A stretch of 36,012 nucleotides of DNA from Planctomycetaceae bacterium (GTDB lineage Bacteria; Planctomycetota; SZUA-567): assembly GCA_021205245.1 (NCBI GenBank), contig JAJPXZ010000095.1:1-36012 (forward strand), in the 5' to 3' direction. A program made the position numbers and the translations under genes. Below are positions 24,045-33,050 of the stretch, piece by piece (the stretch's first letter is position 1; the number at the start of each line of letters is the position of its first letter). Below the pieces are notes generated by a model. The model made no database searches, was not told the origin of the DNA, and saw only the letters and a program-made list of their open reading frames with translations.

Positions 24045-24821
24045 TTAGATACAGGTAAACGCGCCGTCGATGACGAAGTCGGAGCCGGTGGTGAAATGGC
24101 TGCTGTCGCCGGCGAGGTAGACGGCGATGGCTTGCAGTTCATCCGGGCGGCCCAGCCGGCCAAGGGGCGACATGGCTGTCCATTTTTCGATCAGCGGTTT
24201 CAGGAGCGGCGCTTCCATAATGAGATCGGTGCCGATGTAGCCAGGGCTGATGCTGTTGACCCGGATGCCGTGCTTGGCCCATTCCACCGCGAGCGATTTC
24301 GCCAATTGGATGACGCCCGCCTTGGAGGCGTTGTACGAACACTGCGGCTGGGGAACGTTGACGATATGGGCCGACATCGACGCGGTGGTGATGATGGAGC
24401 CGCCCTTGCCCTGAAGGATCATCTGTCGGCCTGCGGCCTGGGCGGTCAGGAATACTCCGGTCAGATTGATATCCACCACCTTGCGCCATTGCTCGAGCGT
24501 CATTGCTTCGGCAGGCACGTTCAGGCAAATGCCGGCATTGCAGAATGCGCCGTGCAATTCACCCAGGTTGTCGGCAATTTCCGCCATCATGGCGTCGACC
24601 TGCCCGGCATCGGTGACATCGGTCTTGATGGCGATGGCAGTCGAGCCAAGCGAGGTCAATTCCGCTGCGACGCTTTCCGCCGTCTCGACGTCCAGATCGA
24701 CAATGGCCAGATTCGCGCCCGCTTCCGCCAACGCCGTGGCGACGCTTTTCCCTATCCCCCGCGCGCCGCCGGTGACGAATATGTTCTTGCCGTCCAGGCG
24801 CATCCTGTCAAGAATTCCCAT
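24045..24821 (-). CDS. Short-chain dehydrogenase, polyol/ketose reductase-like
   Basis: SDR of about 258 residues, last gene of the minus-strand sulfatase operon. It has TGGARGIGKS, CNAGIC, an active-site Ser in TASMSAH and catalytic YNASK. The stretch PQCSYNASKAGVIQLAKSL followed by RVNSISPGYIG is typical of arabinitol, mannitol or sorbose-type SDRs. Start ATG 24821 was preferred over TTG 24842 because AAGGA lies 8 nt before it. It ends 20 nt from the bidirectional terminator. Likely role: interconverting an alcohol and a ketone in the same pathway as the upstream zinc dehydrogenase. Confidence 0.92.
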   Translation of the reverse strand: MGILDRMRLDGKNIFVTGGARGIGKSVATALAEAGANLAIVDLDVETAESVAAELTSLGSTAIAIKTDVTDAGQVDAMMAEIADNLGELHGAFCNAGICLNVPAEAMTLEQWRKVVDINLTGVFLTAQAAGRQMILQGKGGSIITTASMSAHIVNVPQPQCSYNASKAGVIQLAKSLAVEWAKHGIRVNSISPGYIGTDLIMEAPLLKPLIEKWTAMSPLGRLGRPDELQAIAVYLAGDSSHFTTGSDFVIDGAFTCI

Positions 24822-24848
24822 ATTTTTTATCCTTATCGTCAATTGTAG

Positions 24849-25928
24849 TTATGCCTCGAGCATCTCGTCGAAGCAAACAGCCACCTTGCCGCTCTTTCCC
24901 GCCGCCATGACTTCATAGGCCTCGGCAGCCCGGCTAAGCGGATACCTATTGGTGATGAGTCTGTCGGGGTGGATGCCCCACGTCACCAACCTCTCCAACA
25001 GCTCCTCCATCAGCCAGGTGCTGGTCACCCAGGAACCGTGTATCGTTTTCTGATCGTGCATAATGTCGTCGCTGGGATCGAAACGCACCGTTCCCCCTTC
25101 GCCGACAAAGGCTATTTTTCCCCACTGCCGCGTGCCCTGGATGGCGGTGAGCCGCCCCTTGTCGCTGGCCGAGCAATCGAGGCTTCTCTCGCAGCCCTTG
25201 CCGTTGGTCGCCCGCATAATCCGCTCGAGCGCATCCGGTCCCGCGTGGATGGCTTCGTCGGCCAGGCCTTCCCGCACCGCCAGATCGAGCCTGTCCTGGA
25301 CCGCGTCCACGCCGATCAGCGTGTTCGCGCCCAACGCTTTCGCCAGCATGAGGGCGGCCAGGCCGACCGGACCCAGGCCGACCACCAGGACGGCATGGTT
25401 GCCGTTGATGCCGATTTTCTCCATGGCTTCGTACACCGTGCCGAAGCCGCAGGCCACTTGCGCGCCGTCGGCATAGGTCAATTCCGGCGGCAGATGCAGG
25501 AGGTCCTTCTCCTCGGCGAGCATGTACTCGGCCATTCCGCCGTCCCGTTGCCAACCGTAGGCGCGGCGGAATTTATCGCTCTTGCAGGAAATCATGAAGC
25601 CCCGACGGCAATCGTTGCACAGTCCGCAGCCGGAGATGTGGTAGACGACGACACGGTCGCCCTCGGCGAAGCGGCGCATGCCCGGGCCGCAGCGGACGAT
25701 CTGCCCGCACGGCTCGTGACCGCAAATCACGCCCTGATATCCCTCCGGCCCTTTTCCGAGGTGCTCTCGGTAGATGCAGCGGATATCACTGCCGCATATG
25801 GTGCTGGCTTTGATTTTGATCAGGACTTCGCCGTGGCCCGGTTCGGGAACCGGAACCGCGCGCAGTTGAACGGTGGAATCGCCCGGAAGAAACGCGGCCT
25901 GCATGGTTTTGGGAATGCTTCCCGACAT
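24849..25928 (-). CDS. Zinc-dependent medium-chain alcohol/polyol dehydrogenase
   Basis: MDR-family dehydrogenase of about 359 residues. Catalytic zinc ligands lie in TICGSD (Cys near residue 44) and GHEPCG (His-Glu). The structural zinc lobe has four Cys in CGLCNDCRRGFMISC. The cofactor motif VVGLGPVGLAALMLAKALG is near residue 180. The ATG at 25928 follows tctA by 23 nt; a longer open frame reaching 27395 runs out of frame through tctA and is not real. Similar enzymes oxidise sorbitol, threonine or sugar alcohols; the sulfatase and TTT neighbours suggest a sugar-derived substrate. Confidence 0.93.
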   Translation of the reverse strand: MSGSIPKTMQAAFLPGDSTVQLRAVPVPEPGHGEVLIKIKASTICGSDIRCIYREHLGKGPEGYQGVICGHEPCGQIVRCGPGMRRFAEGDRVVVYHISGCGLCNDCRRGFMISCKSDKFRRAYGWQRDGGMAEYMLAEEKDLLHLPPELTYADGAQVACGFGTVYEAMEKIGINGNHAVLVVGLGPVGLAALMLAKALGANTLIGVDAVQDRLDLAVREGLADEAIHAGPDALERIMRATNGKGCERSLDCSASDKGRLTAIQGTRQWGKIAFVGEGGTVRFDPSDDIMHDQKTIHGSWVTSTWLMEELLERLVTWGIHPDRLITNRYPLSRAAEAYEVMAAGKSGKVAVCFDEMLEA

Positions 25929-25951
25929 TGGATGTGCTCCTATACTGGGTT

Positions 25952-27445
25952 CTACGTTCGGGTCTCGGCCGAGCGGGTTGCCCGCTCCTTGCCCCGCACG
26001 GTATTGTAGGCGGCAAAAGCCATGACCGCCAGGGAGATGAGAAGGAAAGCGCAACTGATCGGCCTGGAGAAGAATATCATCCAATCGCCATCGGCGATAA
26101 GCAGCGACTTCCGCATGTTTTGTTCGGCCAAGGGCCCGAGAACCAGGGCGATGACAAGCGGCGGCAGCGGAAAGTCGAAGCGGGTGAGCCAGTACCCGAC
26201 TATGCCGAAGGCGAGCATGATGTAAATGTCGAAGACGGCGTTGTTGGCTGAAAAGACGCCCACCGTACACAGCGCGGTGAGGAACGCCACCAGGAGCGTC
26301 TGCGGGATTCGCGTCATCTGACTGAAGAATTTGATAAACACCTTGCCCTGCACGAACATGATGATATTGACAAAAATAAGGCCTATCATGATCGAGTTGA
26401 CCCAGAACGCGTCGCCCTCGAACAATTTCGGCCCGGGGATGATGCCCTGCACCGTCAGCGCGCCGACCAGCACGGCGGTCACGGTATCGCCGGGAATGCC
26501 CAGGGTAAGGAGCGGGATGAGGGTGGCGCCGGTAACGGCGTTGTTGGCCGTCTCCGCCGCGACCACCCCTTCGACGCAGCCCTTGCCGAATTCGTCCGGG
26601 TTCTTGGAGGCGCGTTTGGCCAGGTTGTAGCTGATGAAGGCCGAGAGGGCGGCTCCGGTACCGGGTACGGCGCCGATGAAAACGCCGACCAGGCTGGATT
26701 TGATCAGGGTCTTCCAGTACTTCAACAATCCCACTATGGAGACCTTGGCCTTGCGCAGCGACACGCTCGTCCTGGTTTTGACGTGGATGTTTCTCGTTTT
26801 GACGAAGATCTCCGCGACCGCGAAAATGCCCAGGATGGCGGGGATGATGCTGATACCGCTCATGAGGTTGATGCTGCCGAAGGTGAGGCGGGTGGTGCCT
26901 TCGATGGGGTCGATACCGATGATGGTGATCATAAGGCCGAGGGAGCCCATCATCAACCCTTTGCTGAGGTGCTTGCTGCTGACGGATGAGATGATCGCCA
27001 AGCCGAAGATGGAGAGCGCGAAGAATTCGGGCGGGCCGAAGCTGAGGGCGAACCGCGCCATTGCCGGGGCGATGAAGATAAGCGCCGCGCAACTCGCCAA
27101 ACCGCCGATGAGGGAAGAGGTGAGGGCGATGCTGAGCGCTTCGCCGGCGCGCCCCTTTTTGGCCATCGGGTAGCCGTCCAGAACGGTCGCGGCGGATGCC
27201 GGGGTGCCCGGCGTCTTGATGAGGATGGCGGTGATCGAACCACCGTACACGCTGCCGCAGTAGACGGCCAGCAGCATGAGCATGCCGGTGATGGATTCCA
27301 TCCCGAAGGTCAGCGGCAGCATTATCGCCACACCCATGGTGCTGTTGAGGCCCGGCAGGGCGCCGATGATTATGCCGCCGGCTATGCCGATGCACATAAT
27401 AAACACGTTTTCGAGCGTGAGCAATTGTACGGCTATTTCATACAT
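25952..27445 (-). CDS. tctA: Tripartite tricarboxylate transporter large permease (TctA)
   Basis: Large membrane subunit of a TTT importer, about 497 residues with some 10-12 hydrophobic segments. The N-terminal family signature GALPGLNSTMGVAIMLPLT lies near residue 27. It is followed by YCGSVYGGSITAILIKTPGTP and, later, GAVPGTGAALSAFISY and TLGIPGDTVTAVLVGAL. The ATG at 27445 is preceded by GGAGA. It is transcribed after tctB and tctC. TTT systems take up carboxylates such as citrate or sugar acids using a periplasmic receptor. Confidence 0.95.
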   Translation of the reverse strand: MYEIAVQLLTLENVFIMCIGIAGGIIIGALPGLNSTMGVAIMLPLTFGMESITGMLMLLAVYCGSVYGGSITAILIKTPGTPASAATVLDGYPMAKKGRAGEALSIALTSSLIGGLASCAALIFIAPAMARFALSFGPPEFFALSIFGLAIISSVSSKHLSKGLMMGSLGLMITIIGIDPIEGTTRLTFGSINLMSGISIIPAILGIFAVAEIFVKTRNIHVKTRTSVSLRKAKVSIVGLLKYWKTLIKSSLVGVFIGAVPGTGAALSAFISYNLAKRASKNPDEFGKGCVEGVVAAETANNAVTGATLIPLLTLGIPGDTVTAVLVGALTVQGIIPGPKLFEGDAFWVNSIMIGLIFVNIIMFVQGKVFIKFFSQMTRIPQTLLVAFLTALCTVGVFSANNAVFDIYIMLAFGIVGYWLTRFDFPLPPLVIALVLGPLAEQNMRKSLLIADGDWMIFFSRPISCAFLLISLAVMAFAAYNTVRGKERATRSAETRT

Positions 27446-27512
27446 GCGCGTCTCCGGGACTCCGGCGAAGGAAAGGGGGATGGCGGCGTCCATCCCCCAG
27501 CCTCGTTAATTG

Positions 27513-28508
27513 TTACTGATTTTTAAGGCCGATCATTTCCACGATTTCGCCAAGCTTCACATAACAGGCCTGGACCTTCCGGGTCAGCTCCTCTTCCGAT
27601 TCGGCATAGGTGTCCTGGCCGTTCAAGTCCTTGATGAACTTGGAGTACTTCTCCTTGACCACGCCTTTGTTGAACTGGCACTTGAGATAGTCGATAATCT
27701 CTTCCGGAACGTCCTTCGGGACGGCGATCCACTTGAACGCCACCGCGTAGGATGTGCCTTCGAGACCCAGTTCCTTCATGCAGGGGACATCGGGCAGGAC
27801 GTCGACCCGCTCGTCGCCGAATACGGCGAGGGCGCGGACCTGGCCGTTGGCCACGCGGGGAATCACGTCCGCCAGGTCGGAGGGCATGAAGTCGGTGTGG
27901 CCGCCCAGCATGTCGGTCAGGGCGACGGTGCCGCCCATGGCGGGAATGTTGACGGCCCCGGACAGGCCCTTCTGCTTCAGGATGTCCATGGTCGCGCAGT
28001 GCCCGAGGCTGCCGGGGTTGGCGGAACTGAGCTTCAGCCCTTCGCCCCGCCTCCAGGCCGCTTCCAGATCCTGAAAGGTTTTGTAGGGGGATGTTTCAGC
28101 CACAATCAGCACCAGCGGTTCTTCGGGCGAGATGCGGACGATGTGACGGAAGTCGCTGATATCATAATTCAATTGGTCGATATGGGGCCTGATGTAGAAG
28201 GGGGCGGCCGCGCCGATGGTGAGGGTGTAGCCGTCCGGCGCGGCGTTGGCCGCTTCGGTGGTGCCGATGGTGCCGCTGGCGCCGCCACGGTTGACGATGG
28301 TGATGGGCCGCCCCAAATCGACTTCGGAAATGAGAGCGCGGAACATGATGTCGGTGATGTCGCCCGCCGCGTTGTGCAAAATGACCTGTACCGGCCGCCT
28401 CGGGTAGCTAGCCGGTTTGGGGCAGTCGGCTTCGACAGCGCCGACCGGGAAGTACGCGGCCGCGACCAGCGCCAACGCCGCGACAATACGTGCAATACTG
28501 CGTTTCAT
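27513..28508 (-). CDS. tctC: Tripartite tricarboxylate transporter receptor (TctC/Bug family)
   Basis: Periplasmic binding protein of about 331 residues. Residues 1-26 form a signal peptide, with the mature start near VEADCPKPASYPRRPV. The Bug-family start (YPxRPV) and NRGGASGTIGTTEAANAAPDGYTL are recognisable. AAGGAG lies 8 nt before ATG 28508; the frame is open further upstream inside tctB and is not used. It supplies substrate to the TctAB permease and likely binds a carboxylated compound. Confidence 0.94.
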   Translation of the reverse strand: MKRSIARIVAALALVAAAYFPVGAVEADCPKPASYPRRPVQVILHNAAGDITDIMFRALISEVDLGRPITIVNRGGASGTIGTTEAANAAPDGYTLTIGAAAPFYIRPHIDQLNYDISDFRHIVRISPEEPLVLIVAETSPYKTFQDLEAAWRRGEGLKLSSANPGSLGHCATMDILKQKGLSGAVNIPAMGGTVALTDMLGGHTDFMPSDLADVIPRVANGQVRALAVFGDERVDVLPDVPCMKELGLEGTSYAVAFKWIAVPKDVPEEIIDYLKCQFNKGVVKEKYSKFIKDLNGQDTYAESEEELTRKVQACYVKLGEIVEMIGLKNQ

Positions 28509-28575
28509 AATCCGCTCCTTCATAATAAGGATCACGCGACAAATGCCCGCGCCCACAGGGGTTTTGGGCGGATGG

Positions 28576-29115
28576 TTACGGCAGGGGAACGTAGAGCAAT
28601 TCGGTGAAGGCATAGTAGACGATGGCCCCGAACAGCCACGAAGCGGGAAAGTACCACCACGTCCTGCAACGGAGCAGCACCAGGACGGCGCTGGAAACAA
28701 TGACGGTGGTGTAGAGATAGCCGAGCGATTTGAACAGGAGTGCATAGACGATGAAGAGGAGGAAAAGCCCCACGACTCGCATCTCGCCCCGCCAGGAATG
28801 ATCCTCTTCCTCCACCGTCACGTCGTCGGCGGGGGGGAGGCTATCGTCTTGTTTACCGGCTTTTACTCCGGTATCCGGTTGGGCGCCCGCTTTCCGTTCC
28901 CGGTGGAGCGAGTAGGCGCTGCCGAGAAGGCAGGCGAGGCTGGAGACAGCCAGGAGGGCGGCGGTGAATTTCGGGAAAAAATGGCTGTCCAGCATGGGCG
29001 AGTTGCCGGAAAAGGTGCTGGAGTGGCGGACGCCGATGTCGACCAGCTTCCAGAATATGCCGCTGACCGCGAGGAAGAACAGCGAGACGGCGATATTGCG
29101 TTTGGATTCGCTCAT
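28576..29115 (-). CDS. tctB: Tripartite tricarboxylate transporter small permease (TctB)
   Basis: Small membrane subunit, about 179 residues with four hydrophobic helices: one near the N-terminus, one about residues 40-60, and two in the C-terminal half. A charged cytoplasmic stretch lies between them. This matches the TctB layout, whose sequence is poorly conserved. ATG 29115 is taken as start; a GTG at 29139 would add eight residues. It lies 39 nt after the sulfatase stop codon and is followed by tctC. Confidence 0.85.
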   Translation of the reverse strand: MSESKRNIAVSLFFLAVSGIFWKLVDIGVRHSSTFSGNSPMLDSHFFPKFTAALLAVSSLACLLGSAYSLHRERKAGAQPDTGVKAGKQDDSLPPADDVTVEEEDHSWRGEMRVVGLFLLFIVYALLFKSLGYLYTTVIVSSAVLVLLRCRTWWYFPASWLFGAIVYYAFTELLYVPLP

Positions 29116-29154
29116 TGGGGTTTTCCCGGCTTTAGCCACCTGAGAGGCGGTTGA

Positions 29155-30636
29155 TCAGAAATCGAAACGTGTTCCCAGCGACAGATCCCGGTTGCAGAGA
29201 ATCGCCCGGTCGAAATCGCGTTTGATCATTTCATGCTTCACGTCCCGGTATTTGGGGTTGTCCCAGAGATTATTGAACTGATTGGGATCGAGCTGCATAT
29301 CGTACAATTCGCCATATGGCATACCGTGATAGACGACGACCTTGAAGCGTTTGTCCCGGTACATGGTCGCCATAACCTCTTCGTGGGTGCGGGGAATGGC
29401 GGCGTAGTATTCGCAGTAGACAGCCTCCTTGTGGTGGTGAAGATCGCTTTTTCCCGTCAACAGTCCGGCGAGGGACTTCCCCTGCATGGCCTGGGGAATG
29501 GGGTAGCCGTTCAGTTCGAGCAGGGTCGGGGCGATGTCCACCAGATCGACCAGCGCGTTGGAAGTTTTTCCATGTTGAATCAACCCGGGGCAGGAGAAAA
29601 TGAGCGGCACCCGCACCATTTCTTCGTAGAAATACGCGCCCTTCCAGTGCAGGCCGTGGTCGCCGTTCATTTCGCCGTGATAGGAAGTGAAGATGAATAT
29701 GGTGTCTTCCCGCAGGCCGTTCTCGTCCAGGTAGTGCATCAGCCTGCCCACCTGATCGTCGATGAGCAGAATCTGGGCGTAGTAGTCACGCCGGAGTTCC
29801 AACTGATGCTCGTCCGTCATGCCGATGACCGAATCGTACGACCCCTCCTGCCCGCCGCGAATATAATCCTTGAGGTAATGGGGCGGCTTATTGTCGTGTT
29901 CGCCTTCCCGATAGAGCGGCATGGAGAGGCTGGCCGGATCCATTCTGTCCTTGTATTCCCGCGGCGGATCGAGGGGGGGATGCGGATCGAAGGGGTTGAT
30001 GGAAATCAGCCAGGGCTTGTCGCCCGTCTCCTCGATGAAGCGGATGGTCTCGTCCACGCACCAGGTCGTCTGGTGGTATTGGGCAGGCACACCCACTTCT
30101 TCTCCGGTGAACCCCGGCGTCGGCACCGGCGGATATATGCCCATGGACAGATACCTGCCGCCGTAGATGTTTTCCCATTTGACGCCATGGTCCTTCAGCC
30201 AATCCTGATAGCGGTTGACGCCGTAGGCCCAATCGTCATGGGGGTGGTGGCTCCATTGGTAGAAGCTGTAGCCGTCGTCGGTCCTGGTTTCTTCGGCCCG
30301 CATGGCGGCGGTGAGGTGCAGCTTGCCGGTCAGGCCGCAGGTATAGCCTGAATCGGCCAGCCTTTTGGTGACCAGCGTTTCGTCCCGGGAGAAGTCGTCG
30401 TTGCCGTTGTAGCTCACCTTGGTCGAACGGGGATACCTCCCGGTGAGGAACGACGCCCTGCTGGGCGAACAGACAGGGCACTGTGTATAGGCGTACTGAA
30501 AGCCCACGCCCTCTTCGATGAGCCGATCGAGGTTGGGCGTCGGCACTTCCTTGTACCCCATGCCCGAGATGGTGTTGAAACGCTGCTGATCGGTGCAAAA
30601 CCAGACGATGTTCTTTTTTGCTGAATCGGTCCCCAT
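29155..30636 (-). CDS. Type I (formylglycine) sulfatase
   Basis: Sulfatase of 493 residues. The formylglycine motif CSPSRASFLTG lies near residue 56, with Cys as the residue to be converted. Metal ligands are CTDQQR at the N-terminus and GDHGLHWKG near residue 320. A substrate-side FDPHPPLDP is near residue 217. There is no signal peptide, so it should be cytoplasmic and act after uptake. GGAGTC lies 8 nt before the ATG. It is the first gene of an operon with a TTT transporter and two dehydrogenases. A maturase (anSME or FGE) must be encoded elsewhere. It resembles choline-sulfatase and N-sulfoglucosamine-type enzymes, but the substrate is unknown. Confidence 0.93.
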   Translation of the reverse strand: MGTDSAKKNIVWFCTDQQRFNTISGMGYKEVPTPNLDRLIEEGVGFQYAYTQCPVCSPSRASFLTGRYPRSTKVSYNGNDDFSRDETLVTKRLADSGYTCGLTGKLHLTAAMRAEETRTDDGYSFYQWSHHPHDDWAYGVNRYQDWLKDHGVKWENIYGGRYLSMGIYPPVPTPGFTGEEVGVPAQYHQTTWCVDETIRFIEETGDKPWLISINPFDPHPPLDPPREYKDRMDPASLSMPLYREGEHDNKPPHYLKDYIRGGQEGSYDSVIGMTDEHQLELRRDYYAQILLIDDQVGRLMHYLDENGLREDTIFIFTSYHGEMNGDHGLHWKGAYFYEEMVRVPLIFSCPGLIQHGKTSNALVDLVDIAPTLLELNGYPIPQAMQGKSLAGLLTGKSDLHHHKEAVYCEYYAAIPRTHEEVMATMYRDKRFKVVVYHGMPYGELYDMQLDPNQFNNLWDNPKYRDVKHEMIKRDFDRAILCNRDLSLGTRFDF

Positions 30637-31069
30637 AATCGCATGACTCCTTTATGGATAAGTGCCGGATGCGAAACCGGCCGGTATGGGTGTACGGGTT
30701 CGTGTGGGGATAGAGCATGTCGATAGGGATGCCGGGGCAATAGGTGGATATATGAATGATGCATTAAGGAAAGGATCTTAATCTAAGTATAATTCATCAG
30801 GAGGCATTGTCAAGTCGGGCGAATCTTTTTTTTTGCGGTGGGGAACGAAACCGGTAAGAAACGATGAAAATATGAATATTTCCGACTCAATACGGAGCAT
30901 TCGGTTGCGTTTCATCCAATATCTGGTACATTTCATATAAACGGACTTCACTCCTGGAACGGTTTTGATCGCCTGCGCCGCTTACAGACTAAATATATTT
31001 ACGGCAACTATCTTTATTAAACTTACCGGCTTTCCGTCGTCGCACCTGAAAACCATCGTGGAGAGAGCG
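30637..31069. other. 433-nt divergent regulatory region between sulfatase and ROK genes
   Basis: No gene is seen here. It carries the sulfatase promoter and, on the + side, an AT-rich stretch (about 30860-30950) with repeated GTTTCAT/TTTCAT elements where the ROK promoter should lie. I could not pick a convincing -35/-10 pair for the ROK gene. Confidence 0.5.
30786..30813 (-). promoter_or_regulatory. Near-consensus sigma-70 promoter of the sulfatase operon
   Basis: On the - strand, TTGACA (30808-30813) is followed after 16 bp by TATACT (30786-30791). This is the strongest promoter match I saw in the window. It leaves a leader of about 140 nt before the sulfatase start. The leader holds a CCGGCCGG palindrome that could bind the divergent ROK repressor. 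Confidence 0.75.
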
Positions 31070-32194
31070 ATGCAAAAAGTAACCACCGCCGAAATGCGAA
31101 AAATAAATCAGAACAAGGTATTCAGACTGATTTATGAGGAGCGCCGCATCGCCAGGATCGATCTTGCCGGGCGGTTGAACATCAGTCTTCCCACCATTAC
31201 TCAGAACCTCAAGGAACTGGAGGACGCGAACCTCATCGAAAGGAACGGCGTTTTTCAGTCCACCGGGGGAAGAAAACCGCAGGTCATCACCTGCGTCAGT
31301 AATGCCAAGATCGCCATTGGCGTCGAAATATCCAAGGACATGCTTCGCCTGGTGGCGGTGGATCTCTACGGCGACGTGGTCAAACGGGACTGTCTCCCCA
31401 ACGAGTACCGGAACGACGAGAACTACTACCGGGAGCTGGCCGGGCACGTCTCCGCCTTCTGCGAGTCGCTCCGCATTTCGCAGAAGCGCATCCTTGGGGT
31501 GGGCATCGCCATCCAGGGCCTGGTCTCGCAGGACGGGACGACCGTGCTCTACGGCAAGATACTGGGCAGCGCCGGCGTGCGGCTCGAGGATTTTTCCCGG
31601 CATATCGGTTTGCCCTGCCTGATGAGCCATAATGTCGAGGCGGCCGCCTATGCGGAATTGTGGTACTCGAAGGATCTGAAGGACGCCATCTATATCTCGC
31701 TCAGCGGTTATTTGGGCGGGGCGCTGATCATCAACCGGAAGATTCACAAAGGTCCGGATCTCCAGGGCGGGCTGATAGAGCACCTGAACATTCACTCCGG
31801 CGGCATTCCCTGTTATTGCGGTCGCAGCGGCTGTTTTACCGCGTATTGCTCGGCCAATGTCTTGCTGAAAGGGACGGGCGACAGCTATTCGTCCTTCTTC
31901 AACAAACTCCGCAACGGCGATAAAAAGCGCCACGCCCGCTGGAAAACCTATCTGGACGATCTGGCGAGGGCAATCCATAACTTGCACATGGTGGTGGACT
32001 GCGACGTCATCCTCGGCGGCCACATCGCCCCCTATCTGACGGCGGAGGACTTGGGTTATCTTGACGAAAAGCTCGGCATTCACGAAGAATACGGCCCGTC
32101 AAAATCCTTTATGCGAATCGGCCATTCCGATCCCGACAACAGCGCCTGCGGCGGGGCGCTGCCCTTTATCAAACAATTCCTCGAATCGATATAA
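31070..32194 (+). CDS. ROK-family transcriptional regulator (NagC/XylR type)
   Basis: Repressor of about 374 residues. An N-terminal winged helix (about residues 10-65) has RIDLAGRLNISLPTITQNLKELE. The ROK domain follows, with AIGVEISKDMLRLVAVDL, GVGIAIQGLVS and a zinc-like motif HLNIHSGGIPCYCGRSGCFTAYCS, whose Cys and His match the ROK consensus CxCGxxGCxE except that Thr replaces Glu. A DxxG-type kinase motif is weak, so it is a regulator rather than a glucokinase. ATG 31070 follows GGAGAG. It faces the sulfatase operon and most likely controls it in response to the sugar product. Confidence 0.92.
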   Translation: MQKVTTAEMRKINQNKVFRLIYEERRIARIDLAGRLNISLPTITQNLKELEDANLIERNGVFQSTGGRKPQVITCVSNAKIAIGVEISKDMLRLVAVDLYGDVVKRDCLPNEYRNDENYYRELAGHVSAFCESLRISQKRILGVGIAIQGLVSQDGTTVLYGKILGSAGVRLEDFSRHIGLPCLMSHNVEAAAYAELWYSKDLKDAIYISLSGYLGGALIINRKIHKGPDLQGGLIEHLNIHSGGIPCYCGRSGCFTAYCSANVLLKGTGDSYSSFFNKLRNGDKKRHARWKTYLDDLARAIHNLHMVVDCDVILGGHIAPYLTAEDLGYLDEKLGIHEEYGPSKSFMRIGHSDPDNSACGGALPFIKQFLESI

Positions 32195-32202
32195 GATCGA
32201 AG

Positions 32203-32985
32203 ATGTCCCTCGGTGACCGAGGGGTATCGCAACGTGAGGGCAATTCGGTCGGCTTCATCATGGGCCTGTCCAGCGTGGCGGTTGCCCTTCTCTGCCCGAA
32301 TTACCCGGAATGGATGGCCATAACCATTGCTATCGGCATCGGCGGTGCGATGGGCGCTTTCCACGGTCTGTTTGTTGCATGGCGCAACATGGCGCCGTTT
32401 GTCGTTACCCTGGCCGGCATGACCATCGCGCGCGGCCTGGCGTTCATATATTCCAATGCCGCTCCTATCCGGCTACCACGTGACGCGACATTCATCCGTG
32501 GCTTCAGTACCAAATATATCCTCGGTATGCCGGGACCGGTCCTGGTTATGATCCTCGGGTTCCTGGTGACCTTGTTTATCCTGCGTATGACCTCTTTCGG
32601 ACGGTTGGTCGTTGCCGTCGGAAGCAATGAAGCCGCCGTCCGACTGGCCGGCATTCGAACCGGCTGGCGCAAATTCTGGGTCTACGTCTTATCCGGGCTG
32701 TGCGCCGGTATGGCGGGAATAATCTCAACCATGCGTACCAATGTCGGATCGGCCACGGCCGGTCAAGGTATGGAACTTGACGCCATCGCCGCCGCCGTCA
32801 TCGGCGGCGCCAGCCTGGCGGGAGGTTACGGTAGTGCCCTGTACACGTTGCTGGGTGTGCTGATCCTTGGAATGATTGGTAACATCATGAACCTCACCCA
32901 TGTTTCTTCTTACCAGCAGCAGGTTATTAAAGGGGCCATCATCATCGCGGCTGTACTCCTTCAAAGTCTCAAGAAACGCGATTAA
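32203..32985 (+). pseudogene. 5'-truncated CUT2 sugar ABC permease
   Basis: Remnant of a ribose-type permease. Similarity begins at SVG (32245), in the middle of the family motif DLSVGSI. The first 80 or so residues (about two membrane segments) are missing, and the sequence before the break (a hairpin and NSVG) is unrelated. The rest is intact: FHGLFVAWRNMAPFVVTLAG, IGGASLAGGYGS and a normal C-terminus of about 240 residues. It differs clearly from the permease at 141-1130, so it is not a recent copy. No binding protein or ATPase accompanies it. It is probably non-functional and marks a deletion or insertion boundary. Confidence 0.82.
32207..32223. terminator. Hairpin after the ROK gene at a rearrangement junction
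   Basis: CCCTCGG and CCGAGGG form a perfect 7-bp stem with a TGA loop, 12 nt after the ROK stop codon. It lacks a T-run, as if truncated. It covers the apparent start codon of the following permease fragment, so that start is not genuine. Confidence 0.45.
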
Positions 32986-33050
32986 GATTTTTTTTTGAAT
33001 AGGACACTATATTCCGTATCGCCGGCAACGTCTCTCCGCGCGTTAGGAGG

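Noticed and set aside
24849..27395. An apparent 848-codon minus-strand protein covering tctA and the zinc dehydrogenase
   Set aside because: Its first half is a low-complexity out-of-frame reading of tctA (His/Arg/Pro-rich); only the part from 25928 down is the real dehydrogenase.
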